Shown: positions 1-9,600 of the stretch, piece by piece
Position numbering within the stretch: the first letter of the stretch is position 1
Layout: every line of letters starts with the position of its first letter
DNA from: Candidatus Obscuribacter sp.
Lineage (GTDB): Bacteria > Cyanobacteriota > Vampirovibrionia > Obscuribacterales > Obscuribacteraceae
Reading direction: 5' to 3'
Assembly (NCBI GenBank): GCA_021772095.1
Contig: JADYXR010000147.1
Span: forward strand, 35,981 to 99,980
Length of the DNA stretch: 64,000 nucleotides
Translations under genes and position numbers: made by a program
Notes under the pieces: model-generated
The model's input: the letters and a program-made list of their open reading frames with translations, nothing else
Databases searched by the model: none
What the model was told of the DNA's origin: nothing

Positions 1-1
1 C

Positions 2-463
2 TTTGTGGGCGGGTTCGGAAGACACAGCCTGGGCGCCTGGGGTGAGAGTGGAATTAAGACATTGGTCCGCGAAGCGCTGGACGAAGCGTTGAAACTGGAG
101 TCGGCTCTTGCACGATTGCGCACTCCTCATCGTATCGTCATGCTGCATTATTCGCCAATCATGGCGACGGTGGTGGGAGAGCCAGAAGCGATTTTTCCAT
201 TCCTTGGATCAAGTCGTCTTGAGGAACCGCTGCTTCGTCACGAAGTCACCGCCGTGTTCCACGGTCACGCACATAGAGGAACTTTAGAAGGTGCCACTAT
301 GTCGGGCACCCCTGTGTATAACGTCGCCATGCCGCTTTTGCGAGCGAGCTTTCCGGATAGTCCACCGTTTCGAGTGATTGAACTATCCATGGTGGCTGAT
401 ACCACACCCGATACCACGGCTGATGCGGCAACTACTGCACCACAAACACAGACGGTGGCATAA
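2..463 (+). CDS. Metallophosphoesterase, C-terminal part (5'-truncated by window edge)
   Basis: This is the C-terminal ~153 residues of a calcineurin-like metallophosphoesterase. The frame is open to the left edge (a Phe codon precedes GTG at 5), so the true start lies outside the window. Visible family features are the late metal-ligand blocks: an LHYSP histidine block near residue 48 and the FHGHAHRG block (GHxH) near residue 93. The N-terminal DxH and GDxxD blocks are missing because they lie upstream. The tail is Thr/Ala-rich and probably disordered. Family members hydrolyse phosphomonoesters or phosphodiesters with two metal ions. The substrate cannot be inferred. The gene converges on corA. 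Confidence 0.8.
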   Translation, partial: FVGGFGRHSLGAWGESGIKTLVREALDEALKLESALARLRTPHRIVMLHYSPIMATVVGEPEAIFPFLGSSRLEEPLLRHEVTAVFHGHAHRGTLEGATMSGTPVYNVAMPLLRASFPDSPPFRVIELSMVADTTPDTTADAATTAPQTQTVA

Positions 464-544
464 CCGGTTTAACCCATGTCTTGTTCAAGCGCACATCGAA
501 ATCGGTGGTGGCATCCTGATATGGCTCACCCGGCAATCACGCAT

Positions 545-1675
545 TTAGTGCTTACCGCTGCGAGTTCTCAACCAACCTTTGTAGTTTAAGAACACAACCA
601 CAGCCAACGTCACTAGAATCATCATCAGAATCGCAACTGGATAACCGTAGTACATCTGCAGCTCCGGCATGTTGTACGGCGATTTATTGGAATTGAAATT
701 CATCCCATAGATGCCGGCGATTAAAGTTGGTGGAATAAACAACGTAGTGATCAAAGTCAACGATTTCATCACTTCGTTCAAACGATTGCTCGCTCTTGTG
801 TAATGAACTTCCATGAGCGCGGAACAAACTTCGCGATACATCTCCAATAAATCAATAATTCTAATCGAGTGATCGTGACAGTCGCGCAGATATAATCGAG
901 TGGTATCACTTATCAATGGAACGGTATCGCGAATCAGCGTGTTCAATAGTTCGCGAGCCGGCCAGATCGCACGCCTCAGCGACAGCACGTCGCGACGTAT
1001 TTGATACATCTCAGATGGTGCGTCTTCCTCGAACTTCTCGAGAACATTATCTTCCATCACATCAATGCGACTGGCGATCGAAGCAAGCAATGGGAAATAG
1101 CTGTCGACCACGGCATCGATGATTGCGTACATCAAGTAATCAGCGCGTTCTTGTCGAATGCGTCCCCGACCACGCCGAATTTTTTCGCGCACTGGATCGA
1201 GACAATCTTTAGGCACTTCTCGAAAAGTCAAAACAAAATTTTTGCCGAGAAACAAACTGAGCTGTTCGGTTTCCACTTCGTCTCTGTCGATCAACATTCG
1301 CGTGACGACAAAAAGATGCTCTTCGTACTCCTCGACTTTCGAGCGTTGGTGCACGTTAACGATGTCGTCGACAACCAACTCGTGCAGCGAAAATATCTTC
1401 GCAAAGCGTTCGATCACAAGCCGAGCTTCGGCTCCCTGCGCGACGGGATCGACATTCACCCACGTCACCGGCCAGTTAGCAAAAAATACAATCAACTCAC
1501 TGAGATCCGTCACGTCCTTTTCAACGAAACCATCCGGACCGTATGCCATTACGTGGACCACTGGCAGCGGGATGTTGCTGGGGTGTTCGCCGCTGGCAAA
1601 CGTGGCGCGACCCGGCATGTTGAACTCTGCCGTTATTCGCTCTTGCCTTCTCCGCGGGCGGGGCATCTCGTTCAT
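545..1675 (-). CDS. corA: CorA-family magnesium/cobalt transporter
   Basis: A 376-aa CorA-type divalent cation channel. It has a long cytoplasmic N-terminal domain followed by two C-terminal membrane helices. The first ends in the diagnostic GMNFNSN selectivity motif (about residue 323), and a second hydrophobic segment follows before a basic tail. Length and layout match the family, which forms pentameric inner-membrane Mg2+ (also Co2+/Ni2+) channels gated by intracellular Mg2+. The start is set by GGAGG eight bases before ATG. The window also encodes the unrelated Mg2+ channel MgtE near 58 kb. Confidence in the family is high; the transported ion is inferred. Confidence 0.95.
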   Translation of the reverse strand: MNEMPRPRRRQERITAEFNMPGRATFASGEHPSNIPLPVVHVMAYGPDGFVEKDVTDLSELIVFFANWPVTWVNVDPVAQGAEARLVIERFAKIFSLHELVVDDIVNVHQRSKVEEYEEHLFVVTRMLIDRDEVETEQLSLFLGKNFVLTFREVPKDCLDPVREKIRRGRGRIRQERADYLMYAIIDAVVDSYFPLLASIASRIDVMEDNVLEKFEEDAPSEMYQIRRDVLSLRRAIWPARELLNTLIRDTVPLISDTTRLYLRDCHDHSIRIIDLLEMYREVCSALMEVHYTRASNRLNEVMKSLTLITTLFIPPTLIAGIYGMNFNSNKSPYNMPELQMYYGYPVAILMMILVTLAVVVFLNYKGWLRTRSGKH

Positions 1676-1806
1676 GTCAAGGACCTCCAGAGCGGCTGCA
1701 CTCAGTCAAGCGCCACTCAAAAGTTATTTTATTGGATAGCGCCGCGTCGCATATGAGCGTTCTTGAATATGCCGCAAAAACCACCAATCACTTGTCAACA
1801 AAACCC

Positions 1807-1862
1807 CAAAAGCAAAACACCGCATTCCAGGCAATGCCATCAAATACGGTGTCATGCTTTTT
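1807..1862 (-). terminator. Hairpin terminator of the 1895-2578 gene
   Basis: Two stacked stems pair across this interval: AAAAGCA/TGCTTTT (1808-1814 with 1855-1861) and ACACCG/CGGTGT (1817-1822 with 1847-1852). The minus-strand transcript then runs into T-rich sequence. The position, 33 bases past the stop of the leftward gene, fits an intrinsic terminator. Confidence 0.55.
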
Positions 1863-1894
1863 GAGACATCCGGCGATTAAGATTTCGAAAAACC

Positions 1895-2578
1895 TTATTC
1901 GGTTGCCTCGGTCGTCGTCGTCTTCGTGGTACTGGAGACGCCATCACTCGTCTTTACAGTTCGTTGATAGATCGAAATCCGCTTTTTGGCGGGATCTGAA
2001 ACGATTACCATTGGTTTGTAGACGACATCCGTTGAAGTCGTTGCGTTCAATTCGCTTTTAACTCTGGTAGCGGTATCATCGAGATCTCTGCCGATCTCGA
2101 CGCATGCCTCAAATGACAAAACGCCACCGGTCGAAACTTTGCCATCAAGATCAGCGCGGGCGTCGTTGATATCAGCGATCAGCGCGTCGTATTTGTCGGC
2201 GGCGAGGTGGCCAAGCGCTTTTTCAGTGATCATGAGATTCTGCAAATCGTACAAACGATTGTAGAGTGACGCAGAAAGAATCGCATCACCACGCTGTTTG
2301 ACGATCACAATTTTGTCGCTTGATACTTTGTGCACGACCTTGCCATCAGGTCCATACACCACTCCAACAATGTTGCCGGAGGAATCTAAAATGTTGCCGG
2401 TCGCATCAAGTGCAGCACCAACATTCGTGTCAACGAATTGCACTACGTCGCCAGTCAAGGTTACCGGAATCGACATGGTGTCTGCGTTTACAGCTTGAGT
2501 GCCAGGTCCGAATGAAACAACAGCAAGAACAAGTGAAAGTGCAACAAATTTGTTGCTACGAACGGTCTGCGTTTTCAT
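1895..2578 (-). CDS. Exported protein with one helical-hairpin module
   Basis: A 227-aa hypothetical protein with a Sec signal peptide (basic start, then a hydrophobic stretch ending near residue 33). Two ATG codons are adjacent. The second (2578) is preferred because AAGGAG is better spaced from it. After the signal comes a short region resembling a bacterial DxxGNxVG turn repeat. A predicted helical segment (about residues 100-180) has the pattern LxxxI...G.L...L...E...GGxLSF...L. The same pattern occurs twice in the exported protein at 21502-22377, so the two look like distant paralogues. The C-terminus is Thr-rich. It is probably periplasmic or surface-located; function unknown. Confidence 0.75.
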   Translation of the reverse strand: MKTQTVRSNKFVALSLVLAVVSFGPGTQAVNADTMSIPVTLTGDVVQFVDTNVGAALDATGNILDSSGNIVGVVYGPDGKVVHKVSSDKIVIVKQRGDAILSASLYNRLYDLQNLMITEKALGHLAADKYDALIADINDARADLDGKVSTGGVLSFEACVEIGRDLDDTATRVKSELNATTSTDVVYKPMVIVSDPAKKRISIYQRTVKTSDGVSSTTKTTTTEATE

Positions 2579-2933
2579 CATCTCTCCTTAGAATAGCTAT
2601 TGGTATTCTATAAGATGCACTTCAAAACACGGTCGAGAACTGATCTCATCATGATCTGGTGTGCGAAGTTCCAGGCTCAATCACGCTCAGTTTCGCGAAA
2701 GGTTATGCAGGTGCGGCGCGACCTGGGACCTAGAGGTGGCGTAGCATATCAACAGCAGATTCATGCCGCGCTCAGGAAAATCGGCGCAGTTCAGCCGCTA
2801 CACAGGCTTTCGGAAATCTTCATCATCACAGAATGTTGCTATTTGCACGCCAATCCGCCAGATCGGCACATTATATTGATGGTTCTGTACTATCCTTCTA
2901 AAACTCGGTTCAACAAGATTTAGGAGAGTGAAC
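2579..2933. other. Gene-free divergent intergenic region
   Basis: 355 bases between two divergent genes. It must hold both promoters, but I see no convincing -35/-10 pair. A 107-codon open frame inside it (2600-2923) has no ribosome-binding site and no protein-like composition. The OsmC-side AGGAG is at 2922-2926. Confidence 0.5.
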
Positions 2934-3371
2934 ATGAAACGTAAAGCATCTGCCGAATGGCAAAATGGTCTCAAAGACGGCAAAGGCACAATCTCGACAG
3001 ATAGTGGCGTGCTGGAAAAAACCCAATACAGCTTCAGCACTCGTTTTGAAGAAGGCAAAGGAACCAATCCGGAAGAATTGATCGCAGCAGCTCACGCTGG
3101 TTGCTTCTCGATGGCTCTCTCAGGTCAACTCGGCGCTGCCAACTTGACACCAGAGCGCATCAACACAACCGCAACAGTAACGCTCGAAAAATTGGAAGGC
3201 GGATTTGAAGTAACCGAAATTGTTCTCGATGTTACCGCTCGCGTTCCAAACGCAACCCAAGAGCAGTTTGACACCGCAGCCAACAATGCTAAAACTGGTT
3301 GCCCAATCTCCAAACTCTTCAAAGCGAAGATCACGATGAACGCCAAACTCGAAGTCGCAGCTAAAGCGTAG
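2934..3371 (+). CDS. osmC: OsmC/Ohr-family peroxiredoxin (OsmC subgroup)
   Basis: A 145-aa OsmC-family thiol peroxidase of typical length. Both catalytic cysteines are present in standard contexts: HAGCFSMAL (about residue 60) and the distal TGCPISKLF (about residue 125). OsmC proteins reduce organic hydroperoxides in the cytoplasm, often using lipoylated donors, and are commonly stress-induced. The ATG at 2934 is chosen because AGGAG lies seven bases upstream. An in-frame GTG six bases earlier sits too close to the RBS. A strong bidirectional terminator follows. Confidence 0.93.
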   Translation: MKRKASAEWQNGLKDGKGTISTDSGVLEKTQYSFSTRFEEGKGTNPEELIAAAHAGCFSMALSGQLGAANLTPERINTTATVTLEKLEGGFEVTEIVLDVTARVPNATQEQFDTAANNAKTGCPISKLFKAKITMNAKLEVAAKA

Positions 3372-3390
3372 TCCATCTAAAACGTACAAA

Positions 3391-3420
3391 AAAAGAGCAT
3401 CTCGATTGAGATGCTCTTTT
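3391..3420. terminator. Bidirectional intrinsic terminator
   Basis: A perfect 13-bp stem (AAAAGAGCATCTC/GAGATGCTCTTTT) with a GATT loop, A-rich before and T-rich after. It serves the rightward osmC and the leftward gene ending at 3511. Confidence 0.9.
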
Positions 3421-3510
3421 TATTTGTTCGAATCGATCATTCAATTCAATGCTCAATGTCACCTGTTGATTTTAAACGCAATTAAATCGTTCAAAAATCA
3501 GAGTCAACAT

Positions 3511-3894
3511 TTAGAGTGGTGCCGGCACTGGTTGTGGCATTCGGTCATCTCGTCCAGGCAATCTATCCGTTTGCGGCATAGAAATTTTGGAATCGATAGA
3601 GCCATTGGGAGCCGCGCCATTTCCAGCTGGAACTCCTGCGATGGAGTCCAGTGCTTCTTCATTTCCATCTCTCACTCGCATAGTTCCGGGCATGCCTTCG
3701 GGAAGCACCATCGGTCCATTCATACCTTCAGCTGTTCGCGGCAGGTACGCTGCGGAGTTGAGAAGCGAAGCGACCAGGGCGATGATTACTAGAAGCATCA
3801 GACCTGTGAGCCATGAAGACATCATGGAAGGCTTTCTCGTCTCGCCGGGCGAGTAAGAGATGTCGCGTCCTCTTGCAATTGTTTTGGTTGCCAT
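3511..3894 (-). CDS. Small single-pass membrane protein, unknown function
   Basis: A 127-aa protein starting MATKT. AGGAGG lies six bases upstream of this ATG, which rules out the longer frame extending to 3975. A ~25-residue cytoplasmic head leads into one hydrophobic segment (about residues 24-45, LTGLMLLVIIALVASLL). A flexible tail rich in Gly, Pro, Met and Asp follows and ends PQPVPAPL. The architecture suggests a type II anchored protein with a disordered periplasmic tail. No family recognised. Confidence 0.65.
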   Translation of the reverse strand: MATKTIARGRDISYSPGETRKPSMMSSWLTGLMLLVIIALVASLLNSAAYLPRTAEGMNGPMVLPEGMPGTMRVRDGNEEALDSIAGVPAGNGAAPNGSIDSKISMPQTDRLPGRDDRMPQPVPAPL

Positions 3895-3998
3895 AACTGA
3901 CCTCCTCGGGTACAGCATTGTCCGCGCTGTGGCACGTTCGTGCCACGGCCAGACGATTGAATTATCGTCAATCATTTAACAGGCGATCGAATCGAAAA

Positions 3999-4382
3999 CT
4001 ATTTATCGAATTTCGAAGCTGCGCTTGAGCAGCCTGCCTTCATTTCTTCCCAAGCTTTGGAGAGCTCTTCAACAGCATTATCCATGCCATGTTTGAACTC
4101 GCCCCATGCTTCAGTGCTGGTTTCCTTCATGGATTGAAGTTTGACCGAAGCTTCTTGCTGCTTTTCCTTCAGCTCTTTCAACTTAGTTGAAGCTTGTTCT
4201 TTCACTTCCCCAGCTTTAACAGAAAGGTCGTCGATTTTCGCGCCGAGCTCACTGAGCCGAGTTTCCATGTTTTTCTCGTAAGTGCTTCTATCCGCCAAAG
4301 TTGGTGGGTTAGCAATTCCAGCTTCTTCCATCGCTCCACCGGTCGTGGAGTAAAGACCCTTTTCTGTATCTGAATTTGACAT
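3999..4382 (-). CDS. Coiled-coil stress-type protein, unknown function
   Basis: A 127-aa, highly charged, almost wholly helical protein. Residues ~35-115 form Lys/Glu-rich heptads (KLKELKEKQQEASVKLQ), like an amphipathic coiled coil of LEA or apolipoprotein-like character. AAGGAG is well placed before the ATG. There is no signal peptide or membrane segment and a single Cys near the C-terminus. It lies upstream of, and may be co-transcribed with, the 3511-3894 gene. Function unknown. Confidence 0.7.
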   Translation of the reverse strand: MSNSDTEKGLYSTTGGAMEEAGIANPPTLADRSTYEKNMETRLSELGAKIDDLSVKAGEVKEQASTKLKELKEKQQEASVKLQSMKETSTEAWGEFKHGMDNAVEELSKAWEEMKAGCSSAASKFDK

Positions 4383-4710
4383 TTGAATGTCTCCTTTGAA
4401 TTTGCCATCCGGTGTTGGCTATATAGCGCAAAATGGTCACACCGTCGAACAATGCATCAAAGTGAGATTTATATTGAGCTCCAAAACGTTTGCAGACTAG
4501 CCTCAATACAAGCCTGGTGACCCTTTCAACAAACCTTTGCAAGCTATATAAAATCGAGAAAACTCTCAGGAACAAACAAGAAAAGGTCGTGTCTCGAATT
4601 TATCCACGCCGGTCGCGTCATGTCGCGCAAGCTTGCTGACGGTTTCGCCGACCTCGATAAATAGTGTTGATTACTAGAAACCCGCGGATACCTATAAGAG
4701 GATTACTGTA
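4383..4710. other. Gene-free divergent intergenic region
   Basis: 328 bases separating the coiled-coil gene from the oxidoreductase gene. I see no conserved RNA, repeat or clear promoter. AGAGGATT at about 4696-4703 is the only RBS-like element, for the rightward gene. Confidence 0.4.
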
Positions 4711-5865
4711 ATGAGTACGAACGGAAAGAACGGAAAGAACGGAAACGGGAAAAAGTACGAAGGCAAAATTAGATACGCGGTGGTTGGTCTTGGCCATATC
4801 GCGCAAATCGCAGTATTACCGGCTTTCGAACACGCGAAGGAAACTTCCGAATTAACCGCATTGGTTTCAGACGACAAAGAAAAATTGGCGAAGATGTCAA
4901 AACAATATGGCGTCAAAAACTTATGCTCATATGATGATTACGACGAACTGTTGAAGAGTGGCGACATAGATGCAGTCTACATCGCACTTCCCAACGACAT
5001 GCACAAAGACTTCACTGTCCGCGCGGCAAAACAAGGCATTCATATATTGTGTGAAAAACCGATGGCAACAACGGTGGAAGATTGCAAAGCCATGATTGCG
5101 GCCGCAGAAGAAAACGATGTCAGATTGATGATCGCTTACCGTCTGCATTTTGAAAAAACCAACATGACCGTCGCTCAACTTGTACAGGATGGGGCTATAG
5201 GCGATCCACGCTTGTTCAATTCAAGCTTCACTCTACAAGTTAGAGATGGAAATATTAGAACCAAAGCCGAAAGAGGTGGCGGTCCACTGTTCGACATCGG
5301 CATCTACTGCATAAATGCCGCGCGTTATATCTTCAAAGATGAACCGACCGAAGTGCAAGCATTTATGACTCAAAGCGACGACCCTCGATTCAATGAAATC
5401 GAAGAGGCCGCGGGCGTTATGATGCGCTTCCCCGGTCATCGGTTGGCCAGTTTTGTTTGCAGCTTTGGCGCTGAAGCCGTCGGCAACTATCAAGTTGTCG
5501 GCACCGAGGGTGATATCAAAGTTGATCCAGCATATGAATATGTTGATGAACTTAAGTACACACTCACGAAAAAAGGAAAGAAATCGGAAGAGGTCAAAAC
5601 ACCGAAGTCCGATCAATTCGCTCCTGAGCTCAATCACTTCTCCGAGTGCATCGCAGAAGGGAAAGAACCACGTCCATCGGGTTACGAAGGTCTTGCGGAT
5701 CTGAAGATAATCGAGGCGTTGAATGTCTCTGCCGAAACCGGATACTGCGTCGCATTGGAAAAGAAAGAAGGCGAGACAAGCAAGCCGGATGCTTCGTTGA
5801 TCGAACGAAAGCCTGCCGTTGATAAGCCGAAACTGGTCAATGTAAAATCAGGATCGAGAGACTAG
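4711..5865 (+). CDS. Gfo/Idh/MocA-family NAD(P)-dependent oxidoreductase
   Basis: A 384-aa cytoplasmic dehydrogenase. An unusual N-terminal Asn-Gly-Lys-rich head encoded by 9-bp repeats (NGKNGKNGNGKK) precedes the Rossmann fold. Family features are the nucleotide motif VVGLGHIAQ (about residue 27), YIALPNDMH and the CEKPMA lysine motif (about residue 117). A C-terminal beta-sheet domain includes GGGPLFDIGIYCIN. Members oxidise or reduce sugars, inositols and related polyols; glucose-fructose oxidoreductase-type activity is possible but the substrate is not readable. The gene stands alone and ends at a strong terminator. Confidence 0.9.
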   Translation: MSTNGKNGKNGNGKKYEGKIRYAVVGLGHIAQIAVLPAFEHAKETSELTALVSDDKEKLAKMSKQYGVKNLCSYDDYDELLKSGDIDAVYIALPNDMHKDFTVRAAKQGIHILCEKPMATTVEDCKAMIAAAEENDVRLMIAYRLHFEKTNMTVAQLVQDGAIGDPRLFNSSFTLQVRDGNIRTKAERGGGPLFDIGIYCINAARYIFKDEPTEVQAFMTQSDDPRFNEIEEAAGVMMRFPGHRLASFVCSFGAEAVGNYQVVGTEGDIKVDPAYEYVDELKYTLTKKGKKSEEVKTPKSDQFAPELNHFSECIAEGKEPRPSGYEGLADLKIIEALNVSAETGYCVALEKKEGETSKPDASLIERKPAVDKPKLVNVKSGSRD

Positions 5866-5874
5866 TACAAAACG

Positions 5875-5908
5875 CGGAGCGCTGCCACGAACTCCGTGCA
5901 GCGCTCCG
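5875..5908. terminator. Strong intrinsic terminator between convergent genes
   Basis: An 11-bp GC-rich stem CGGAGCGCTGC/GCAGCGCTCCG, extended by ACG/CGT past a bulged C. TTAAACTTGTTTTT follows. It lies between the stops at 5865 (+) and 5941 (-). Confidence 0.85.
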
Positions 5909-5940
5909 ACTTAAACTTGTTTTTCGGGTCCCCGAGCCGG

Positions 5941-6627
5941 TTAGCTCGTTGGAACTCCCCAGACGTTCTCGAGCCTGGTCAATTGTTTTTTGATCTGGTT
6001 TCGTTTCTGCTTATCGGGGCAAGTGGAAACTTCCGATGATAGTCGCCACCACGTGCGGTGCGCGATGCGTTTGGATTTCTTTGCCTCTTCGACACAAATT
6101 TCGCAAAGGCGATCGAGAAACTCGCGTGTAACTGCCGCTTCTTCGCTTTCGTCCTTGACACTGGCCTCGCGGAACGATTCGAAGTCGTCCGGTGTAATTT
6201 CGTTGCGCCCCTCGGCCCAGACCCACCGCAGACTCAAAACAATCGATGGGTGCAAACGGCTGATGTCAGCGCGCAAAATATCGGAGGTGCGGTTAGTTTG
6301 TTTGGGAGCGAATTCAATCGTTCCTTCCTCGGGCCAATCGCTCCTCAGTTCTAAAACTTCGTCGGTGTCCGGCTTGTGAAGGGTGAAGTAGCCGGAAAAC
6401 GAGGTCACCAGAACATCGAAAAGGTCACTGCGAATGCGTTCCCATTTGTCTTGTGACAGGTGCTTGCTCAGGGACGAAAGGCTGCCTTCGAACGCCAGGT
6501 CGATCGTGATTATCGAATTGAGCAGTCTGTTGCGGCCGGTCGCAGGCGCCCGAGTGCCGCGAAGTTCGCGCCAATAAACGCTGACTTCATCGAGAGTCAT
6601 CGAATTTCGTCGTTCTAGCTTGCCCAT
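5941..6627 (-). CDS. Unknown protein of the molybdoenzyme operon
   Basis: A 228-aa cytoplasmic protein with no signal or membrane segment. It is mostly helical and rich in Trp, Arg and Glu (WRELRGTRAPATGRNRLL near residue 20, RTWWRLSSEV near 190). It starts 68 bases after the molybdopterin subunit, with GGAGA about ten bases before ATG, so it is probably the last gene of that operon. The position suggests a maturation factor or accessory protein for the enzyme. I cannot recognise TorD/DmsD chaperone motifs, so the role is positional inference only. Confidence 0.75.
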   Translation of the reverse strand: MGKLERRNSMTLDEVSVYWRELRGTRAPATGRNRLLNSIITIDLAFEGSLSSLSKHLSQDKWERIRSDLFDVLVTSFSGYFTLHKPDTDEVLELRSDWPEEGTIEFAPKQTNRTSDILRADISRLHPSIVLSLRWVWAEGRNEITPDDFESFREASVKDESEEAAVTREFLDRLCEICVEEAKKSKRIAHRTWWRLSSEVSTCPDKQKRNQIKKQLTRLENVWGVPTS

Positions 6628-6695
6628 ACTCGGGGTCTCCAGGGGTTCTCAAGAAGATATATACCCTGAAAAACGGAAAGTACTACATGTCCTCG

Positions 6696-9600
6696 CTAGA
6701 CGGGCCGGCCCTCAGGAAATTTGTAGGCTTTCTGACTTGGTCGCAACGGGCGCAAAAGCCACCAGGGGCGGCGCATTCCATCAGGACCCGGAGCTGGACG
6801 AGTCAAGTTCATCCAGCGTTTGTAGACCTGGTGCGATTTATTCGTATCGGCAAAAATATCGCCGTACTGGTCAATTGGAAGGGCTTTTGTTACTTTTACC
6901 TTCTGGTGCCAGCAATGCATTCCAGAAATTGGATCGGGCTGAACCGGGAAGGTCAGGTTTTGATGCACGCCGGCGTCGTTCCACCAGACTCGCGAACTAT
7001 CAGGGTCGCTCGACTCGAATGGTTTAACACCTTCGAGCTGTCGCATCAGATATTGACCTGGTGCCTTTTCATCTAATTCGACCAGACTGGAGCACCACCT
7101 GTCAGTGCCTTTGTCTTCGCCAAGTCGCCAGCGCCCCATGTGGTGAGAGCACGCCACTATATTTGGTGCAATGCCTTCGGTCACCCATGCTTTCGTGACG
7201 AAATATCCAATTTCGGTTTCCACCCGCACAAGATCGCCTGTGGTGAATCCCAGTTTTTTCGCGTCGTCTGGATTGACCCAAACCGGGTTGGAGTGCGCGA
7301 TTTCAGTCAACCATTTAGCGTTGCCCGAGCGCGTGTGGATGAGAACAGGCAGCCGGAAAGTTGGAATCAAAACAAAATTGAAATCGGCGTTGTGCTTGTC
7401 GCCGGCTTCGTTCAAATCTTTTACGATACCAGCGCGCTCGACATGACTGCGTGTAATGCTTGGAATTGAGTACTCGCCCCAACCCCAGTCCTTGAGCGTC
7501 TTAGAGAAGAGTTCCAGTTTACCGGTCGGCGTCGGGAAGCCGCGATGAGGCACTCCATCGATTTCAATTCCGATTAACTTTCGTCCTTCGTCATCGCCTG
7601 GTTGTGGCATCGGAACAATATTCACTGAAGAAACTTTGGCTCGATCTTTATAGATTCTGCCACTGGTCTTATCGACGTGAGAGTCCTGCAACTCATCGGC
7701 TGTAAGCGTGTCTTCATGCCCGTTGTAGACTGACGGCTTCACTTCGAAGGCACCGAATCGTCTCATGTATTCGAGCGGTTCCATACCTTGCGCTTTTGCT
7801 GCTTCGGGCAAGCCAGGAACACTATTTTCGAATATCCACCGGTAGTATTCGTCGATTGAAACTTTTTCCCCGGGACGATAAGGCGATTCGAAATGTTTGC
7901 GAATTCCCAGCGAACCATCAGGATCTATGCGCCAGCTCAACTCAATCCAAAACTCGTTTTCTTCCCAAACTTGTCCGGGGTTGGAACCAAGGGTGGTGCC
8001 CGGCTCTTGTCCCATTCGTTCTTTAGCAACCTTGCGCACGGGCTGGCGAAAACCGATCCAGAGCGCGGCTTGGGTTTCATAACTATGCAGATCGTGCCGT
8101 TCCGGTCCCAGACCCATCGGCAGTACGTAATCAGCGAACCAGGCCGTTTCACTCCACACCGGAGTCAAGGCGCAGTGAATGCCGATCTTCGACTCGTCTT
8201 TGAGAACCTCAATCCACGACATACCATCAGGGTTTGTCCAAACCGGATTGTAGACGCGCGTGAAATAGACGTCGAGCGTGTTTCGTCCTTCCTTTAGCAA
8301 GTGCGGCAGCAAGAAACTCATCTCGAAAAATGCCAGTGGAAACTCTTTTGGCCAGGTCACCTCATTCCAATGATCCGGATGCGCAGGCATGGTCATTGGT
8401 TTTGGAACGAATTTATTCCACGAGTTCGGTGATGTGCCACCAGGAGTAGCAATCGATCCACTCAGTACGTTGAGGAAAAACAAACAACGCGCAGTTTGCC
8501 AGCCACCCAGATTGCCCGCAGAAGAAGCGCGCCAGGTGTGGGACGCGAATGCTGTTCCAGCTCTGGCAATTTCATCGGCGATGTCGAAGATCGATTGCGG
8601 ATTGACGCCGGACTCAGAAGCCGCAAATTCCGGAGTGTATTTGCTGTAAGTTTTCTCCATTTCAACCAGGAAGTTTTCGAAGTTGACTTCGGCTGCCGGA
8701 TTGAATTCCTGGAGATACTCTTCCCAGTTCACCCACTTGCGCACAAATTCCATGTTGATCCGGCGCGTTTTAATGAGTTGATAAGCAATAGCAAGAAGCA
8801 TTGCCGGCTCGCCACCCGGGTAGCACGGCAGCCAGTAATCGGCATGAGAAGCCGTGTTGGATAAACGAGGATCGACGACTGCGATCTTCGCGCCTTTCAT
8901 TTTCGCTTCGATAATTCTTTGCGCGTGTGGATTGAAATAGTGCCCTGATTCCAGGTGAGCACTGATCAATAGAATAAACTTGGCGTTGGCGTGATCGGGA
9001 CTTGGTCTATCGATTCCCATCCAGAACGCGTAGCCGGCGCGGGCACCAGAAGAACAAATGTTCGTATGACTATTGTGTCCATCCACTCCCCAAGCCGCAA
9101 GAACGCGCTCGGTGAACACATCTTCGCCGGGGCGACCGACGTGGTACATGACTTGATCGTTTCGTTTTTCGACGAGCGCTTTGCGGATCTTTTCAGCAAG
9201 TTTATCAACTACTTCGTCCCAGGTAGTGACTTCCCACTGACCACTTCCGCGAGCGCCTTTCCGTTTCATCGGATAAAGAATTCGTTCTGGATCTTTTACC
9301 TGGTTGATTGTCGCCGGACCTTTTGCGCAATTGCGTCCGCGCGAGCCGGGGTGATCGGGGTTGCCTTCGAACTTGCGCACTTCATGCGTTTCTTTGTCCA
9401 CATACGCAAGCAGCCCACAAGCCGCTTCGCAGTTGAAACAGACTGTCGGCACGAGCATGTAAGTCTTAGCGACTTTTCGCGGCCACGCTTTTGGATCCCA
9501 CTCTTGCCAGTTGTCCCATTTTTCACGTGGTGGAAACAAAGCCAGTTCGCCAACTTTGCGTTCACCGGATTTGGTGCCGCCGGTGGAGACATCGGCTCTT

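Noticed and set aside
2600..2923. 107-codon ORF in the osmC upstream region
   Set aside because: No RBS, non-coding-like composition and it occupies the space needed for the osmC promoter.
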